This document shows, one piece after another, positions 34,313-43,463 of a stretch of 64,000 nucleotides of DNA (the stretch's first letter is position 1; each line of letters opens with the position of its first letter). The position numbers were made by a program, and so were the translations under genes. The notes below the pieces were generated by a model. The model did not search any database. It saw only the letters and a program-made list of their open reading frames with translations, and was not told where the DNA came from. Source of the stretch: Methanomicrobiales archaeon (lineage in GTDB: Archaea > Halobacteriota > Methanomicrobia > Methanomicrobiales > Methanospirillaceae); contig JALHCK010000008.1 of assembly GCA_022841205.1 (NCBI GenBank), positions 62,001-126,000 of the forward strand, given 5' to 3'.

Positions 34313-35487
34313 TACGATTCTCCTGATTTCAAAGGTTTCGCGATAAGTTTGACATCCCCGGTTCCCAGCTGGATGGGCTGACCCACGATGACGTTCTCAG
34401 TAACACCAGAGAGTTCGTCGACCTCGTTTGCAACGGCAGCATCGAGCAGGTGGTTCACGGTCACCTCGAAGGCGGCCCGTGAAAGGACACTCTCCTTCTC
34501 ACCGGCAATCCCATGTCGCCCGATCTGCTTGACCTCCCCTTCCATGCACATCATGTCAGCAACCAGCATGATATGCCTCACATCGACGAGGATACCCTGT
34601 TCAGAGAGAGTGGAGAGTGCTTCGTTGATGATGGCATTGCGTGCTGCTTCGATCCCCAGGATCTGGGATATCTCGCTGATGTTGTTGGTGCGGGTTCGGG
34701 TCGTATCGACGCCCTCGACATCAAACACGTCTTTTAGGTTGGAGCCTTCAGTATAAAGGATATACTCTCCGCTTTCCTTCCTGACTACGACCCGTTCGAT
34801 GTCGTCAATACCCTGGACGATAACGTTTTTTACGTGTTCTGCCAGCTGGAAGAGATTCTGGTAACTTTCCCGGTTCTTGGGCATGAAAATAATGGTGGGG
34901 GATTTTCCATCGGTCTCAAACTCAAAATCCCGGTAGTGCCGTCGCTCCCGTATCTTCCTTGGCGCAGCTTCGATGATAGCTGCCGGCAGGATCTTCCGCT
35001 TCTCGCACACCGCGGTGTTCAGGTGGACCACGATCTGCATGTTCTCCATATCGGTCGTGATATCCCCGAACTCGTGGAGGGGTGCTGCTTCGATCTGCCA
35101 GCTGACCTCCCGCGCCCTGTCCCGGTCACCCAGGTAATCGGGCTCAAGATATATGGTCATCGTTGGAGTGCTCGGCTCTTTCCTGGCATCCATGATCTCG
35201 ATGAGACGCGGAAGACCAAGGGTTACGTTGATCTCCGCGACACCCGCATAGTGAAAAGTCCGCATGGTCATCTGGGTCCCGGGCTCCCCGATCGATTGCG
35301 CAGCAATAATCCCAACCGCTTCACATGCTTCGATCCGGGTTTTCTGGTACTCGTCAATGACCCGGTTCAGGATCTGGTCAAACTGCGAGGAGGTGATCTC
35401 TTTTCCTTCAAGATACGTTCTCAGCTGCTCCCTGGTCTTCACAGGGAGGGCCGACCCTTCAATTTTTGCTTCCTGATCGGGAAGCAT
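34312..35487 (-). CDS. rpoA2: DNA-directed RNA polymerase subunit A''
   Basis: 391 residues, the C-terminal part of the largest subunit. It holds the trigger-loop/bridge region, with GIIAAQSIGEPGTQMTMRTF (about 62-81) and LGLPRLIEIMDARKEPSTPTM. The C-terminus has GVTENVIVGQPIQLGTG. It lies 1 nt after the rpoA1 stop. Confidence 0.97.
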   Translation of the reverse strand: MLPDQEAKIEGSALPVKTREQLRTYLEGKEITSSQFDQILNRVIDEYQKTRIEACEAVGIIAAQSIGEPGTQMTMRTFHYAGVAEINVTLGLPRLIEIMDARKEPSTPTMTIYLEPDYLGDRDRAREVSWQIEAAPLHEFGDITTDMENMQIVVHLNTAVCEKRKILPAAIIEAAPRKIRERRHYRDFEFETDGKSPTIIFMPKNRESYQNLFQLAEHVKNVIVQGIDDIERVVVRKESGEYILYTEGSNLKDVFDVEGVDTTRTRTNNISEISQILGIEAARNAIINEALSTLSEQGILVDVRHIMLVADMMCMEGEVKQIGRHGIAGEKESVLSRAAFEVTVNHLLDAAVANEVDELSGVTENVIVGQPIQLGTGDVKLIAKPLKSGES

Positions 35488-35488
35488 C

Positions 35489-38128
35489 TTACACCTCCTC
35501 CTTGAGAATACTCTCGACTATCCCCTTCACATCAACAGGGTCACCAAAACTACTCTTCATAGGATCCGTCCCATCCTCGCCATATCTGAACTGGATTATC
35601 CTCCCACCGGTGGTCCTGACCGTTCCGTCATAAGCCACTTTGAGATCCTGGAGGGCGTTGATCATCCGCCGCTGCAGGTACCCGCTCTGGGAGGTCCTGA
35701 CCGCCGTATCCACCAGTCCTTCACGGCCACCAATGGCATGGAAGAAAAACTCGGTGGGGTTGAGGCCCTCCTTGTAGCTGTGCTGGATGAACCCATGGGC
35801 ATCCGATCCGCGATCCCCTTTCTGGAAGTGGGGGAGGGTCCGTTCATCATATCCACGTATGATCCGCTCCCCGCGGACCGATTGCTGGCCGACGCATCCG
35901 GCCATCTGCGTGAGGTTCAGCATCGATCCCCTGGCTCCCGAAACCGCCATCACCACGGCACTGTTGCCAAGCCCAAGGTGCCGGCCGGCAATCTCGCCGG
36001 TGCGGTCACGGGCTTTTCCAAGCACCTGCATGATCTGCATCTCGAGGGTCTCTTCCGGTGTGCGACCGGGCATGGGTTCAAGCTGCCCGTCCTCGTAGAT
36101 CTTGATACGACGCTGAACGTCGAGGACCGCAGCATTCAATACTTCCTCGATCTGTCCATGCTCGGTGCGGGGCAGATCCTCGTCATCGATGCCAAACGAG
36201 AACCCGTCGAACATGATCGAACGGATGGCAAGGTGGGTGATATCGTCTATGAATTCAGCTGCACGCTTCATGCTGTACTGGCGGATGATGCGTTGCACGA
36301 TCTGACCATCGAACGCCCCGATTGCCTTCTTGTCGATGGTCCCCGATTCCAGTTTTCCGTCAATGATCCGTACATAGGCGTCCCGCTCACAGAGTTCCCG
36401 TTTGCAGACCTCGCAGTTCTGGCAGGAACTGGCTTTGAAGACCATGTTAAGCTCTTTGGGGAGTGCCGTGGAGAAGACCTGCTTGTTGCTCCACATCGGT
36501 TCACCATCCCTGACCAGTCCTGGTTCAGGGAGCGAGATCAAATCGATATCTTTCAGGAGATACAGGGCCTCGCTCTTGGAGAACCAGCGGGTATGGTTGG
36601 TGAGCAGGAAAATTCCTGAGACGTGGTCATGGATGCCGCCGATGATCGGTCCACCGAACCGAGGGGAGCGGATGTTTTCTTCGACAGCAACCAGGATGGC
36701 CGCCTCGGCACGCGCTTCCTCGGTCTGGGGGATGTGCAGGTTCATCTCGTCTCCGTCGAAGTCCGCGTTGTATGGCGGGCAGACTGCAGGGTTCAGGCGG
36801 AACGTCCTGCCATCCATCACCCTGGCCCGGTGGGCCATGATACTCATCCGGTGCAGGGACGGCTGGCGGTTGAAGAGCACGATATCCCCATCCCTGATCT
36901 GCCGCTCGACCGTCCAGCCGGGTTCCAGCTGCTCGGCGACGGTCTCGAGGTTGCCCTCTGCAAGGCGCAGCCTCCGCTTATCCGGCCGGATAACGTAGTT
37001 TGCCCCGCAGGGCTGGTCAAGGGCTGCCCGTGACGGCCCGTTCAGGGCCATCTGGCGGAGTTCCTCGATGTTGTAGGAAGTGACCTGGACCGGGATGGAC
37101 ATCTCGTTTGCAACGGCCAGCGGGATTCCGACCTCCATCACGCTCAGGTTCGGATCAGGCGAAATCACCGTGCGGGCTGAGAAGTTAACACGCTTGCCCG
37201 AGAGCGAGCCCCGGAACCGTCCGTCCTTGCCTTTGAGTCTCTGGGAGAGTGTCTTGAGCGGTCTGCCGCTCCGGTGGCGGGCGGGGGGACACCCGGCAAC
37301 TTCGTTGTCGAGGTAGGTGGTCACATGGTACTGGAGCAGTTCCCAGAGATCTTCGATGATGAGCTGGGGGGCTCCGGCATCCTGGTTCTCTTTGAAACGC
37401 TGGTTGATGCGGATGATATCCACCAGCTTGTGGGTGAGGTCGTCCTCGGACCGCTGCCCGTTCTCGAGAATGATCGACGGGCGCATGGTCACGGGGGGGA
37501 CGGGCAGCACGGTCAGCACCGTCCATTCCGGGCGGGCGACTTCGGGGTTGATTCCCAGGTGCCGGAGGTCCGCGTCTGGTATCTTCTCGAGCCGGGCCCG
37601 GATGTCGGCGGGGGTGAGCTTGTGTTCAACTTTCCGGCCCTCCTCCATCATGATCTCGGAGAATGTGGTCGGTTTCTCGAAGTTGATCTTGAGCTGCTGC
37701 TCGCCACAGTGAGGGCAGAGCCGCTCTTTCTTGATATCCTTTTCCGAAAGGACATCTCCGGTCTGTTCATCTTCGGTCCCCACCACCTTCTCGATTTCTT
37801 CTGCCAGGAGAAGGAGCCTGCTGCAACTCCTGCAGGTGGCGCGGAGGAGTTTCCTGATCAGCCGGGTGTATCCCACGTGAATGACCGGTTTTGCAAGCTC
37901 GATATGGCCGAAGTGTCCCGGGCACTCGCTGGCCTTCTGGTCACAGGTCTTGCACCGCAACCCGGGGTCGATTACCCCGAGGTGGAGATCCATCAGGCCC
38001 TGGGGATAGGGAAACCCGTCATCATCGTAGGTGTCAGCCCAGATGATCTTTCTCACGCTCATGGTGCGGATTTCTTTTGGCGAAAGTAATCCGAACTCGA
38101 TCCTTCCGATTCGTTTTGGGCTTGGCAT
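35489..38128 (-). CDS. rpoA1: DNA-directed RNA polymerase subunit A'
   Basis: 879 residues, the N-terminal part of the largest subunit. The absolutely conserved catalytic motif is NADFDGDEMN (about 454-463). The zinc clamp CKTCDQKASECPGHFGH (about 58-74) and a second site CPHCGEQQLK are present. It makes the active centre with A'' and B. It starts 16 nt after the rpoB1 stop. Confidence 0.97.
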   Translation of the reverse strand: MPSPKRIGRIEFGLLSPKEIRTMSVRKIIWADTYDDDGFPYPQGLMDLHLGVIDPGLRCKTCDQKASECPGHFGHIELAKPVIHVGYTRLIRKLLRATCRSCSRLLLLAEEIEKVVGTEDEQTGDVLSEKDIKKERLCPHCGEQQLKINFEKPTTFSEIMMEEGRKVEHKLTPADIRARLEKIPDADLRHLGINPEVARPEWTVLTVLPVPPVTMRPSIILENGQRSEDDLTHKLVDIIRINQRFKENQDAGAPQLIIEDLWELLQYHVTTYLDNEVAGCPPARHRSGRPLKTLSQRLKGKDGRFRGSLSGKRVNFSARTVISPDPNLSVMEVGIPLAVANEMSIPVQVTSYNIEELRQMALNGPSRAALDQPCGANYVIRPDKRRLRLAEGNLETVAEQLEPGWTVERQIRDGDIVLFNRQPSLHRMSIMAHRARVMDGRTFRLNPAVCPPYNADFDGDEMNLHIPQTEEARAEAAILVAVEENIRSPRFGGPIIGGIHDHVSGIFLLTNHTRWFSKSEALYLLKDIDLISLPEPGLVRDGEPMWSNKQVFSTALPKELNMVFKASSCQNCEVCKRELCERDAYVRIIDGKLESGTIDKKAIGAFDGQIVQRIIRQYSMKRAAEFIDDITHLAIRSIMFDGFSFGIDDEDLPRTEHGQIEEVLNAAVLDVQRRIKIYEDGQLEPMPGRTPEETLEMQIMQVLGKARDRTGEIAGRHLGLGNSAVVMAVSGARGSMLNLTQMAGCVGQQSVRGERIIRGYDERTLPHFQKGDRGSDAHGFIQHSYKEGLNPTEFFFHAIGGREGLVDTAVRTSQSGYLQRRMINALQDLKVAYDGTVRTTGGRIIQFRYGEDGTDPMKSSFGDPVDVKGIVESILKEEV

Positions 38129-38144
38129 AACGCTCGTTTCCCTC

Positions 38145-39959
38145 CTACACCACGTCCTCGAGTTTCATTCTTGGCGCTATACCCATGCTCTTCATCTCGT
38201 CAAGGAGGAGCTTGAAGGCATAAGACATCTCGACAGGGTAGATGTCGGTTTCGCTTCCGCAGGCAAGGCACCGGGTACTGTTTGCCTTCCGGTCAAGCAT
38301 GGCAACCATACCGCACCGCGCGCAGACGTACTCCTGGACTTTATCCGATTCATCGAGGAGCCGTTCCTTGAGGGCCATGGCTGCACCATGACCGATCATC
38401 ACGTCGCGTTCCATCTCGCCGAACCTGAGCCCTCCTTCCCGGGCCCTGCCCTCGGTCGGCTGGCGGGTCAGGACCTGCACCGGACCGCGGGAACGGGCAT
38501 GCATCTTGCTCGAGACCATGTGGTAGAGCTTCTGGTAGTAGATGACTCCGATGTAGATATCGGCGGCGAACCGCTTTCCGGTGATTCCGTCATACATCAC
38601 TTCGCGGCCCGTATGTGAGAATCCGAGCTCCTTGAGCGAGTTGCGGAGGATCGTTTCCTGGGTTTCCAGGAACGCGGTGGCATTGATCCGGTGGCCCTCC
38701 AGCGAACCGACCTTGCCGCCGATCATTTCGAGCATGTGCCCGATGGTCATCCGGCTCGGGATAGCATGGGGATTTATCACCAGGTCGGGTGTCACTCCCG
38801 ATTCCGTGAACGGCATGTCTTCCTGGGATGCAATCAGGCCGATGACTCCCTTCTGCCCATGGCGGGACGCGAATTTATCTCCCACCTCTGGCACCCTGAG
38901 GTCGCGGGTCCGGACCTTGACCAGGCGCGAACTGTTCTCGCCTTCGGTGATGATAACCGTATCCACGATCCCTCGCTCATTGCTCCGCATGGTCACCGAA
39001 GTATCGCGCCGCTTCTCGACCGTGATGAGGTCGCTTGTTGGCTCTTCGAGAAACCGCGGAGGCGACGTCTTGCCGATCAGGACATCCTTTTCATTGACCA
39101 CCGTTTCCGGGTTGATGATCCCGTCATCATCGAGGTTCTTGTAACTCTCGGCCCCATGGGCTCCGGTCACTTCCTCGTCCGGTATTTCGATTCGATCGAC
39201 CTGGCCGCCTGGATACCGGCGCTCCTCCCCCTCATAGGTCCTGAAGAAGTGGGAACGGCCGAGACCGCGGTCGATCGATGCCCGGTTGAAGATCAGGGCG
39301 TCCTCGATATTGTAGCCTTCGAATGAGAGGATTGCCACTACGAAGTTTTGACCGGCGGGCCGGTCATCTGACCCTATGAGCTCTGAGGCCTGGGTGTGGA
39401 CGATGGGGCGCTGGATGTAGTGGAGCAGGTGCCCGCGGGTATCGGGGCGAAGCTTCATGTTCGCAGTCCCGAACCCTAGTGCCTGTTTGACCATCCCGGC
39501 TCCCATGGTGACACGGGGACTTGCATTATGCTCGGGGAATGGCACATGGGCGGCACCGATTCCGAGGATAAGTGAGGAATCGATCTCCAGGTGGGTATGG
39601 TGAGGGGTGAGGTCTCCGGGGTCAATGGCGATGTAAAGATCCTCTTCCTCTTCGGCATCGATGAATTCGATCATGCCCTTGCGGACGAAATAGTCAAAAT
39701 CGATCTCTTTTCTCGCAAGTTTTTCAATTTCCTCAGGAGTGATCAACGGTTTGCCATCCTGCAGGACGATGAGCGGCCGTCGGGCTCTGCCGCGATCGGT
39801 GTGGATGATCACATCGTTGTTGAACTCCTTGAACGAAGCGTTTACTTCATTGGAGAGCGCCCCCTGGCGGCGCATGTTACGGATCTGACCGACGAATTCC
39901 CTTGGGTTGTCAACGAGCCCGATCAGGGCCCCATCGACAAAGACCCGTGCCTTTTTCAT
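38145..39959 (-). CDS. rpoB1: DNA-directed RNA polymerase subunit B'
   Basis: 604 residues, the C-terminal half of the split second-largest subunit. Conserved pieces are GYNIEDALIFN (about 202-212), GDKFASRHGQKGVIG and the C-terminal zinc site CARCG with CLACGS. The start overlaps the rpoB2 stop by ATGA. The split of B into B' and B'' is usual in methanogens. Confidence 0.97.
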   Translation of the reverse strand: MKKARVFVDGALIGLVDNPREFVGQIRNMRRQGALSNEVNASFKEFNNDVIIHTDRGRARRPLIVLQDGKPLITPEEIEKLARKEIDFDYFVRKGMIEFIDAEEEEDLYIAIDPGDLTPHHTHLEIDSSLILGIGAAHVPFPEHNASPRVTMGAGMVKQALGFGTANMKLRPDTRGHLLHYIQRPIVHTQASELIGSDDRPAGQNFVVAILSFEGYNIEDALIFNRASIDRGLGRSHFFRTYEGEERRYPGGQVDRIEIPDEEVTGAHGAESYKNLDDDGIINPETVVNEKDVLIGKTSPPRFLEEPTSDLITVEKRRDTSVTMRSNERGIVDTVIITEGENSSRLVKVRTRDLRVPEVGDKFASRHGQKGVIGLIASQEDMPFTESGVTPDLVINPHAIPSRMTIGHMLEMIGGKVGSLEGHRINATAFLETQETILRNSLKELGFSHTGREVMYDGITGKRFAADIYIGVIYYQKLYHMVSSKMHARSRGPVQVLTRQPTEGRAREGGLRFGEMERDVMIGHGAAMALKERLLDESDKVQEYVCARCGMVAMLDRKANSTRCLACGSETDIYPVEMSYAFKLLLDEMKSMGIAPRMKLEDVV

Positions 39960-41410
39960 CGGGCTTCACCCCTGATGTGTTCGACACCGAGGTTATAGAG
40001 CATTCGTACCACTTCTTCCTCGTCGGTGACACCCCTGCTGATTTCTACCATCTGGGCAAAATTCTTGACCAGTCCGCAGTTCGGCCCTTCCGGCGTCTCG
40101 CTCGGGCAGATGCGGCCCCACTGGGTGGGGTGCAGATCACGGGCTTCGAAGTGCGGCTGTGACCGGGAGAGCGGAGAGATAACTCTCCTGAGATGCGAGA
40201 GAACGCTCATGTGGTCGATGCGGTCGAGCAACTGGGAGACACCGGTTCTCCCCCCGACCCAGTTCCCGGTTGCCAGCGGGTGCAGGAGTCGTTCGGTCAG
40301 CACATCGGCGCGAACCGCGGTCCCGATGGAGAGGTCGCGGTGGCGCATGCTCGCCCGCTCCAGCTGGTACTTGATATCACGGGTTAACCGGTTCAGCGAG
40401 ATCCGGAAAAGGTCTTCCATGAGATCTCCCGCAAGTTTCAACCGCTTGTTCGAGTAGTGATCCTTGTCATCGATCCGGCGCTTGTTCAGCACCAGGTCAA
40501 AACAGGCTTCAGCCATCCTGCCGAGGAAGTGGGCCTTGGCCAGGCGTACTTCGTCAATCGCTTCCCGATAGCCTTCGTCCCCTTCCTTGAGGGTGACCGG
40601 CATCAGGTGGTTGAGGTGCGGCAGCAGGTAGTTGTCAAGAACGAACTCCGCCCTCTTCCGCTGGTAGTCCCGGGTCTGGTTGGGGGCGAGTTTCTTGCCA
40701 ACGTACATGATACCACCCTCGACGTCATCGCACTCGCTTTCCTCAAGGTTCTGCATCATGAAGGTGAGGATGTCCTCATCGGTGGAGACACCGTTGACGA
40801 TCTCGTGGTCGCTCACCATCCCGAGTGCCCGCATCAGGTCGACGAAACGGAGGTGTCCGGCTACTGACGGAAATGATACCTCGAGCAGGTTCTTGCGGTT
40901 CCGCTCGACAACCACGAGTGCACGGTATCCACGGAACTGCGAGAAGACCTTGGCGACGTAGATACGCTCGTTGTAGCGTTCGGTGTACTCGGTCATGATC
41001 TTGTTCGAGGCGAGATCTTCGAGGGTCATCAGAACGCGCTCCGTGCCGTTCACGATAAAATAGCCACCGGGATCATACGGGTCTTCGCCATGGGCGATGC
41101 GTTCCTGATCGTTCATCCCCGAGAGGTTGCAGGATGCCGAGCCGACCATGATGGGAAGCTGCCCGATGGTGGTGACCACCGGTTCCTGCCGATCTTCACC
41201 CTGGGCGAGGGTCAGCTCGAGCATGATGGGCGCTGCGTAAGTCAGGTTGCGGAGGCGTGCCTCGCTTGGGAAAAGATCTCCCTGGGACCCGTCAGCCTCC
41301 CGGACCAGGGGTTTCTTGACCTCGATCTTCCCGAGCTCGACCCAGACCGGCTCGCTGCTCTTTCCCCGGCCCTCGATGTCGGTCTCGATGATCCGCTGCT
41401 CGTTGACCAC
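39956..41410 (-). CDS. rpoB2: DNA-directed RNA polymerase subunit B''
   Basis: 484 residues, the N-terminal half of subunit B. It carries PIMVGSASCNLSG, GYFIVNGTERVLMTLEDLA (about 115-133) and the C-terminal rifampicin-pocket equivalent LSRSQPHFEARDLHPTQWGR followed by CPSETPEGPNCGLVKN. The ATG lies about 120 nt downstream of the rpoH stop. Confidence 0.97.
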   Translation of the reverse strand: MVNEQRIIETDIEGRGKSSEPVWVELGKIEVKKPLVREADGSQGDLFPSEARLRNLTYAAPIMLELTLAQGEDRQEPVVTTIGQLPIMVGSASCNLSGMNDQERIAHGEDPYDPGGYFIVNGTERVLMTLEDLASNKIMTEYTERYNERIYVAKVFSQFRGYRALVVVERNRKNLLEVSFPSVAGHLRFVDLMRALGMVSDHEIVNGVSTDEDILTFMMQNLEESECDDVEGGIMYVGKKLAPNQTRDYQRKRAEFVLDNYLLPHLNHLMPVTLKEGDEGYREAIDEVRLAKAHFLGRMAEACFDLVLNKRRIDDKDHYSNKRLKLAGDLMEDLFRISLNRLTRDIKYQLERASMRHRDLSIGTAVRADVLTERLLHPLATGNWVGGRTGVSQLLDRIDHMSVLSHLRRVISPLSRSQPHFEARDLHPTQWGRICPSETPEGPNCGLVKNFAQMVEISRGVTDEEEVVRMLYNLGVEHIRGEAR

Positions 41411-41532
41411 TTTCTGGAGATTGGTTCTGAGAAAATTGTTGTATGAGTCAAGTTGGTGGCGCGCAACATGCTCACGTGAAAAATATGCCCTGGATAAAAC
41501 GCTCCTGTCTATCAGAATTATCAGCCTCCGCC

Positions 41533-41784
41533 CTATTTTTTCGGACGCCTGACAACCAGCCGAAAGGATTCTGCTCTCCCGGCTGTATGGCTTTTCCGGA
41601 TGATGCGCACGACATCTCCCGGTTTTGCTCCAATGGTCTTGACAACGGGATCATCATGATACATTTTTGGCAATTGCTCGTTGGTGATATTGTAGAGAGA
41701 GAGTAACCCGGATACCTCTTCCTCATTCATGATTTGGTGATCGGGCACCATGGTATGGGCCAGTACATTCAGTCTGGTGCTCAC
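41533..41784 (-). CDS. rpoH: DNA-directed RNA polymerase subunit H
   Basis: 83 residues from GTG 41784 (STRLNVLAHTMVPDH), which has GGGGGGAT 4-5 nt upstream; ATG 41790 would add two residues. The body VKTIGAKPGDVVRIIRKSHTAG is typical of Rpb5/RpoH, which forms part of the jaw. It is the first protein gene of the operon, about 90 nt downstream of tRNA-Lys on the same strand. Confidence 0.93.
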   Translation of the reverse strand: MSTRLNVLAHTMVPDHQIMNEEEVSGLLSLYNITNEQLPKMYHDDPVVKTIGAKPGDVVRIIRKSHTAGRAESFRLVVRRPKK

Positions 41785-41876
41785 GCACATCCCCCCTTCA
41801 CAAGAGAATTCATCCTTTTTTGATACCTCACCGTTTTCAGATTCCTCACCGCGAAAAATCACTGGCACCGCGGCAG

Positions 41877-41950
41877 CGGGCCTGGAGGGATTTGAACCCC
41901 CGGCCACCTGGTTAAAAGCCAGGCGCTCTACCTAACTGAGCTACAAGCCC
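41877..41950 (-). tRNA. tRNA-Lys (TTT anticodon)
   Basis: 74 nt, no encoded CCA. GGGCTTG pairs with CAGGCCC (two G-T wobbles allowed). Anticodon stem CCTGG/CCAGG encloses CTTTTAA, anticodon TTT. T arm GGGGG-TTCAAAT-CCCTC is intact. It lies between a strong AT-rich promoter region and rpoH and may share a transcript with the RNA polymerase operon. Confidence 0.95.
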
Positions 41951-41987
41951 ACCCTCTAGCGTACCGTACAGCATTATTACAATGCGA

Positions 41988-42010
41988 GAAAACTATATAA
42001 ATATATTTTT
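41988..42010 (-). promoter_or_regulatory. TATA region of tRNA-Lys and the RNA polymerase operon
   Basis: ACTATATAAATATATTTTTATAG is an extended AT tract about 40-60 nt upstream of the tRNA-Lys 5' end on the minus strand. It fits a strong TATA box for the tRNA and perhaps rpoH. Confidence 0.55.
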
Positions 42011-42126
42011 ATAGGGTACTTCTTCATCTGCGGTGTGCACCGGGTGTACGTATCCCACCTCTCTTCATAAACTTCCCTGGAAAGGTACTTATTTAACCAA
42101 AAAGAATAAATAATTGTAAAGAATTT

Positions 42127-43293
42127 ATGGCTGATATTACCTCGTGGCTGAAAAAGAATCTCTCCTCGTTCCATCCCGATGAGCGCATGGCGCTTTGTGC
42201 CACGAGGCATCTGTCCGGTCTCGAACGATCCCGGCTCTTCTCACCAGAGATCGAGAAGATGAGGACTGCGGAAGGACGCTGGTACGAGGCCATCATCTAC
42301 GAGATGTTCCGCTCGATGGCAATAGATGCAGACGAGATCAGGCAGCTTGCGCTGAAGGGGAAAGATGTTCCCCGCCAGGCGCGCCAGAAAATCCGGCTTG
42401 GCCAAAACGGGCTCTTTTACTCCCGGTGCGGAGACATCACGGTCCGGGGAAATGGCCAGGATCTCGCTGAATTCGACCTCCTGTTCATCGATTGCCATGA
42501 TCAGGTGACGTTTGCCGAAGTTGTAACATCGGCATCGGACATGAAGGAATTCGAGAAGGAGATCGCATATAAGCGTGCACTGCTTGGATACCTGTTCGAT
42601 CAGAAGCAGGTCCCGTTCATTCTCGTCTCCTCATTTGATGTGACCAATTATGTTGTGGGTAGAAGGCTTCTCAAGACTCCGAAGACGGTCAATATACAGA
42701 CCGCATCCTGCGAGGAACTCAAGTCATGCCTCCGTTGGGACCGGCAGAAAGAGCGGTTTCAGCGCCAGATACCCCATAAAAGTCTTGTGCTTGCCCCCGC
42801 GATCCCGCTCCGAAAGGAGTTCTGTTACGAGAACTACCACGAGGAAGAACGGGCACGGGTTTTTGACCGGGTCTCATCTCCCGACAGGGGCCTTCCGGAA
42901 ATCACCAACGGGACCAGCCAGCTTGTCAAGAAGATCCTTTATGGCGGACTCTATCCTTCCGCAATCCGATCGATCTGCCGGGATCACCGGTTCCTGATCA
43001 GGGGCCGGGAGATATTGTACGGTGAGATCATGAGCCAGTATTCCAAAGCAATTCTTGCGACCGACCTTCCAGGATACGAAGCCATAGTGTACCTGCGCCC
43101 GAGGCGCAAGCAGGAATACCTCAAGATGGTCCAGAACGGTGACGGGAACTTCAAGTTTGAACGGTTCACACCGTCCAGGGTCGGGTTCTATCTCTGGCTC
43201 GAGTCCCTCTCTCCGTCACTCGGGGCGCGGATAACCCGGAATCTCGTTGAAGCGTTTTCCCCGGATGGTTCCAAAAAAGCGGAAGCAGGGTAA
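42127..43293 (+). CDS. Unknown protein with PD-(D/E)XK nuclease-like core
   Basis: 388 residues. No named family is recognised. Residues about 50-165 show the order expected of a PD-(D/E)XK fold: helix GRWYEAIIYEMF, strand with Asp in EFDLLFIDC, strand FAEVVTS (Glu present, but the usual Lys replaced by Thr), and helix EKEIAYKRALLGYLF, then strand PFILVSSFDV. The C-terminal half (TSQLVKKILYGGLYPSAIRS) is helical. TATA-like TTATTTAA at 42089-42096 implies a short leader. If nuclease-like it may be an inactive or variant member. Confidence 0.6.
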   Translation: MADITSWLKKNLSSFHPDERMALCATRHLSGLERSRLFSPEIEKMRTAEGRWYEAIIYEMFRSMAIDADEIRQLALKGKDVPRQARQKIRLGQNGLFYSRCGDITVRGNGQDLAEFDLLFIDCHDQVTFAEVVTSASDMKEFEKEIAYKRALLGYLFDQKQVPFILVSSFDVTNYVVGRRLLKTPKTVNIQTASCEELKSCLRWDRQKERFQRQIPHKSLVLAPAIPLRKEFCYENYHEEERARVFDRVSSPDRGLPEITNGTSQLVKKILYGGLYPSAIRSICRDHRFLIRGREILYGEIMSQYSKAILATDLPGYEAIVYLRPRRKQEYLKMVQNGDGNFKFERFTPSRVGFYLWLESLSPSLGARITRNLVEAFSPDGSKKAEAG

Positions 43294-43463
43294 CCCGTGC
43301 CGGATATCAGTCGGGCAGGACTGTTCACATATCATCGGTATATGCGTCCAAGACCAAGAGAATTCGCCAGGCTTTCGGTGATTCGTGGAAAGCGCATTTA
43401 ATTCATCAGGACAAAAAATTTATTGGTCGTTTTATTACCGTGGGATACCCAGGGTGACAAAGA

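Noticed and set aside
37274..38089. 271-codon plus-strand frame over rpoA1
   Set aside because: It is antisense to the NADFDGD-containing polymerase subunit gene and has no recognisable content.
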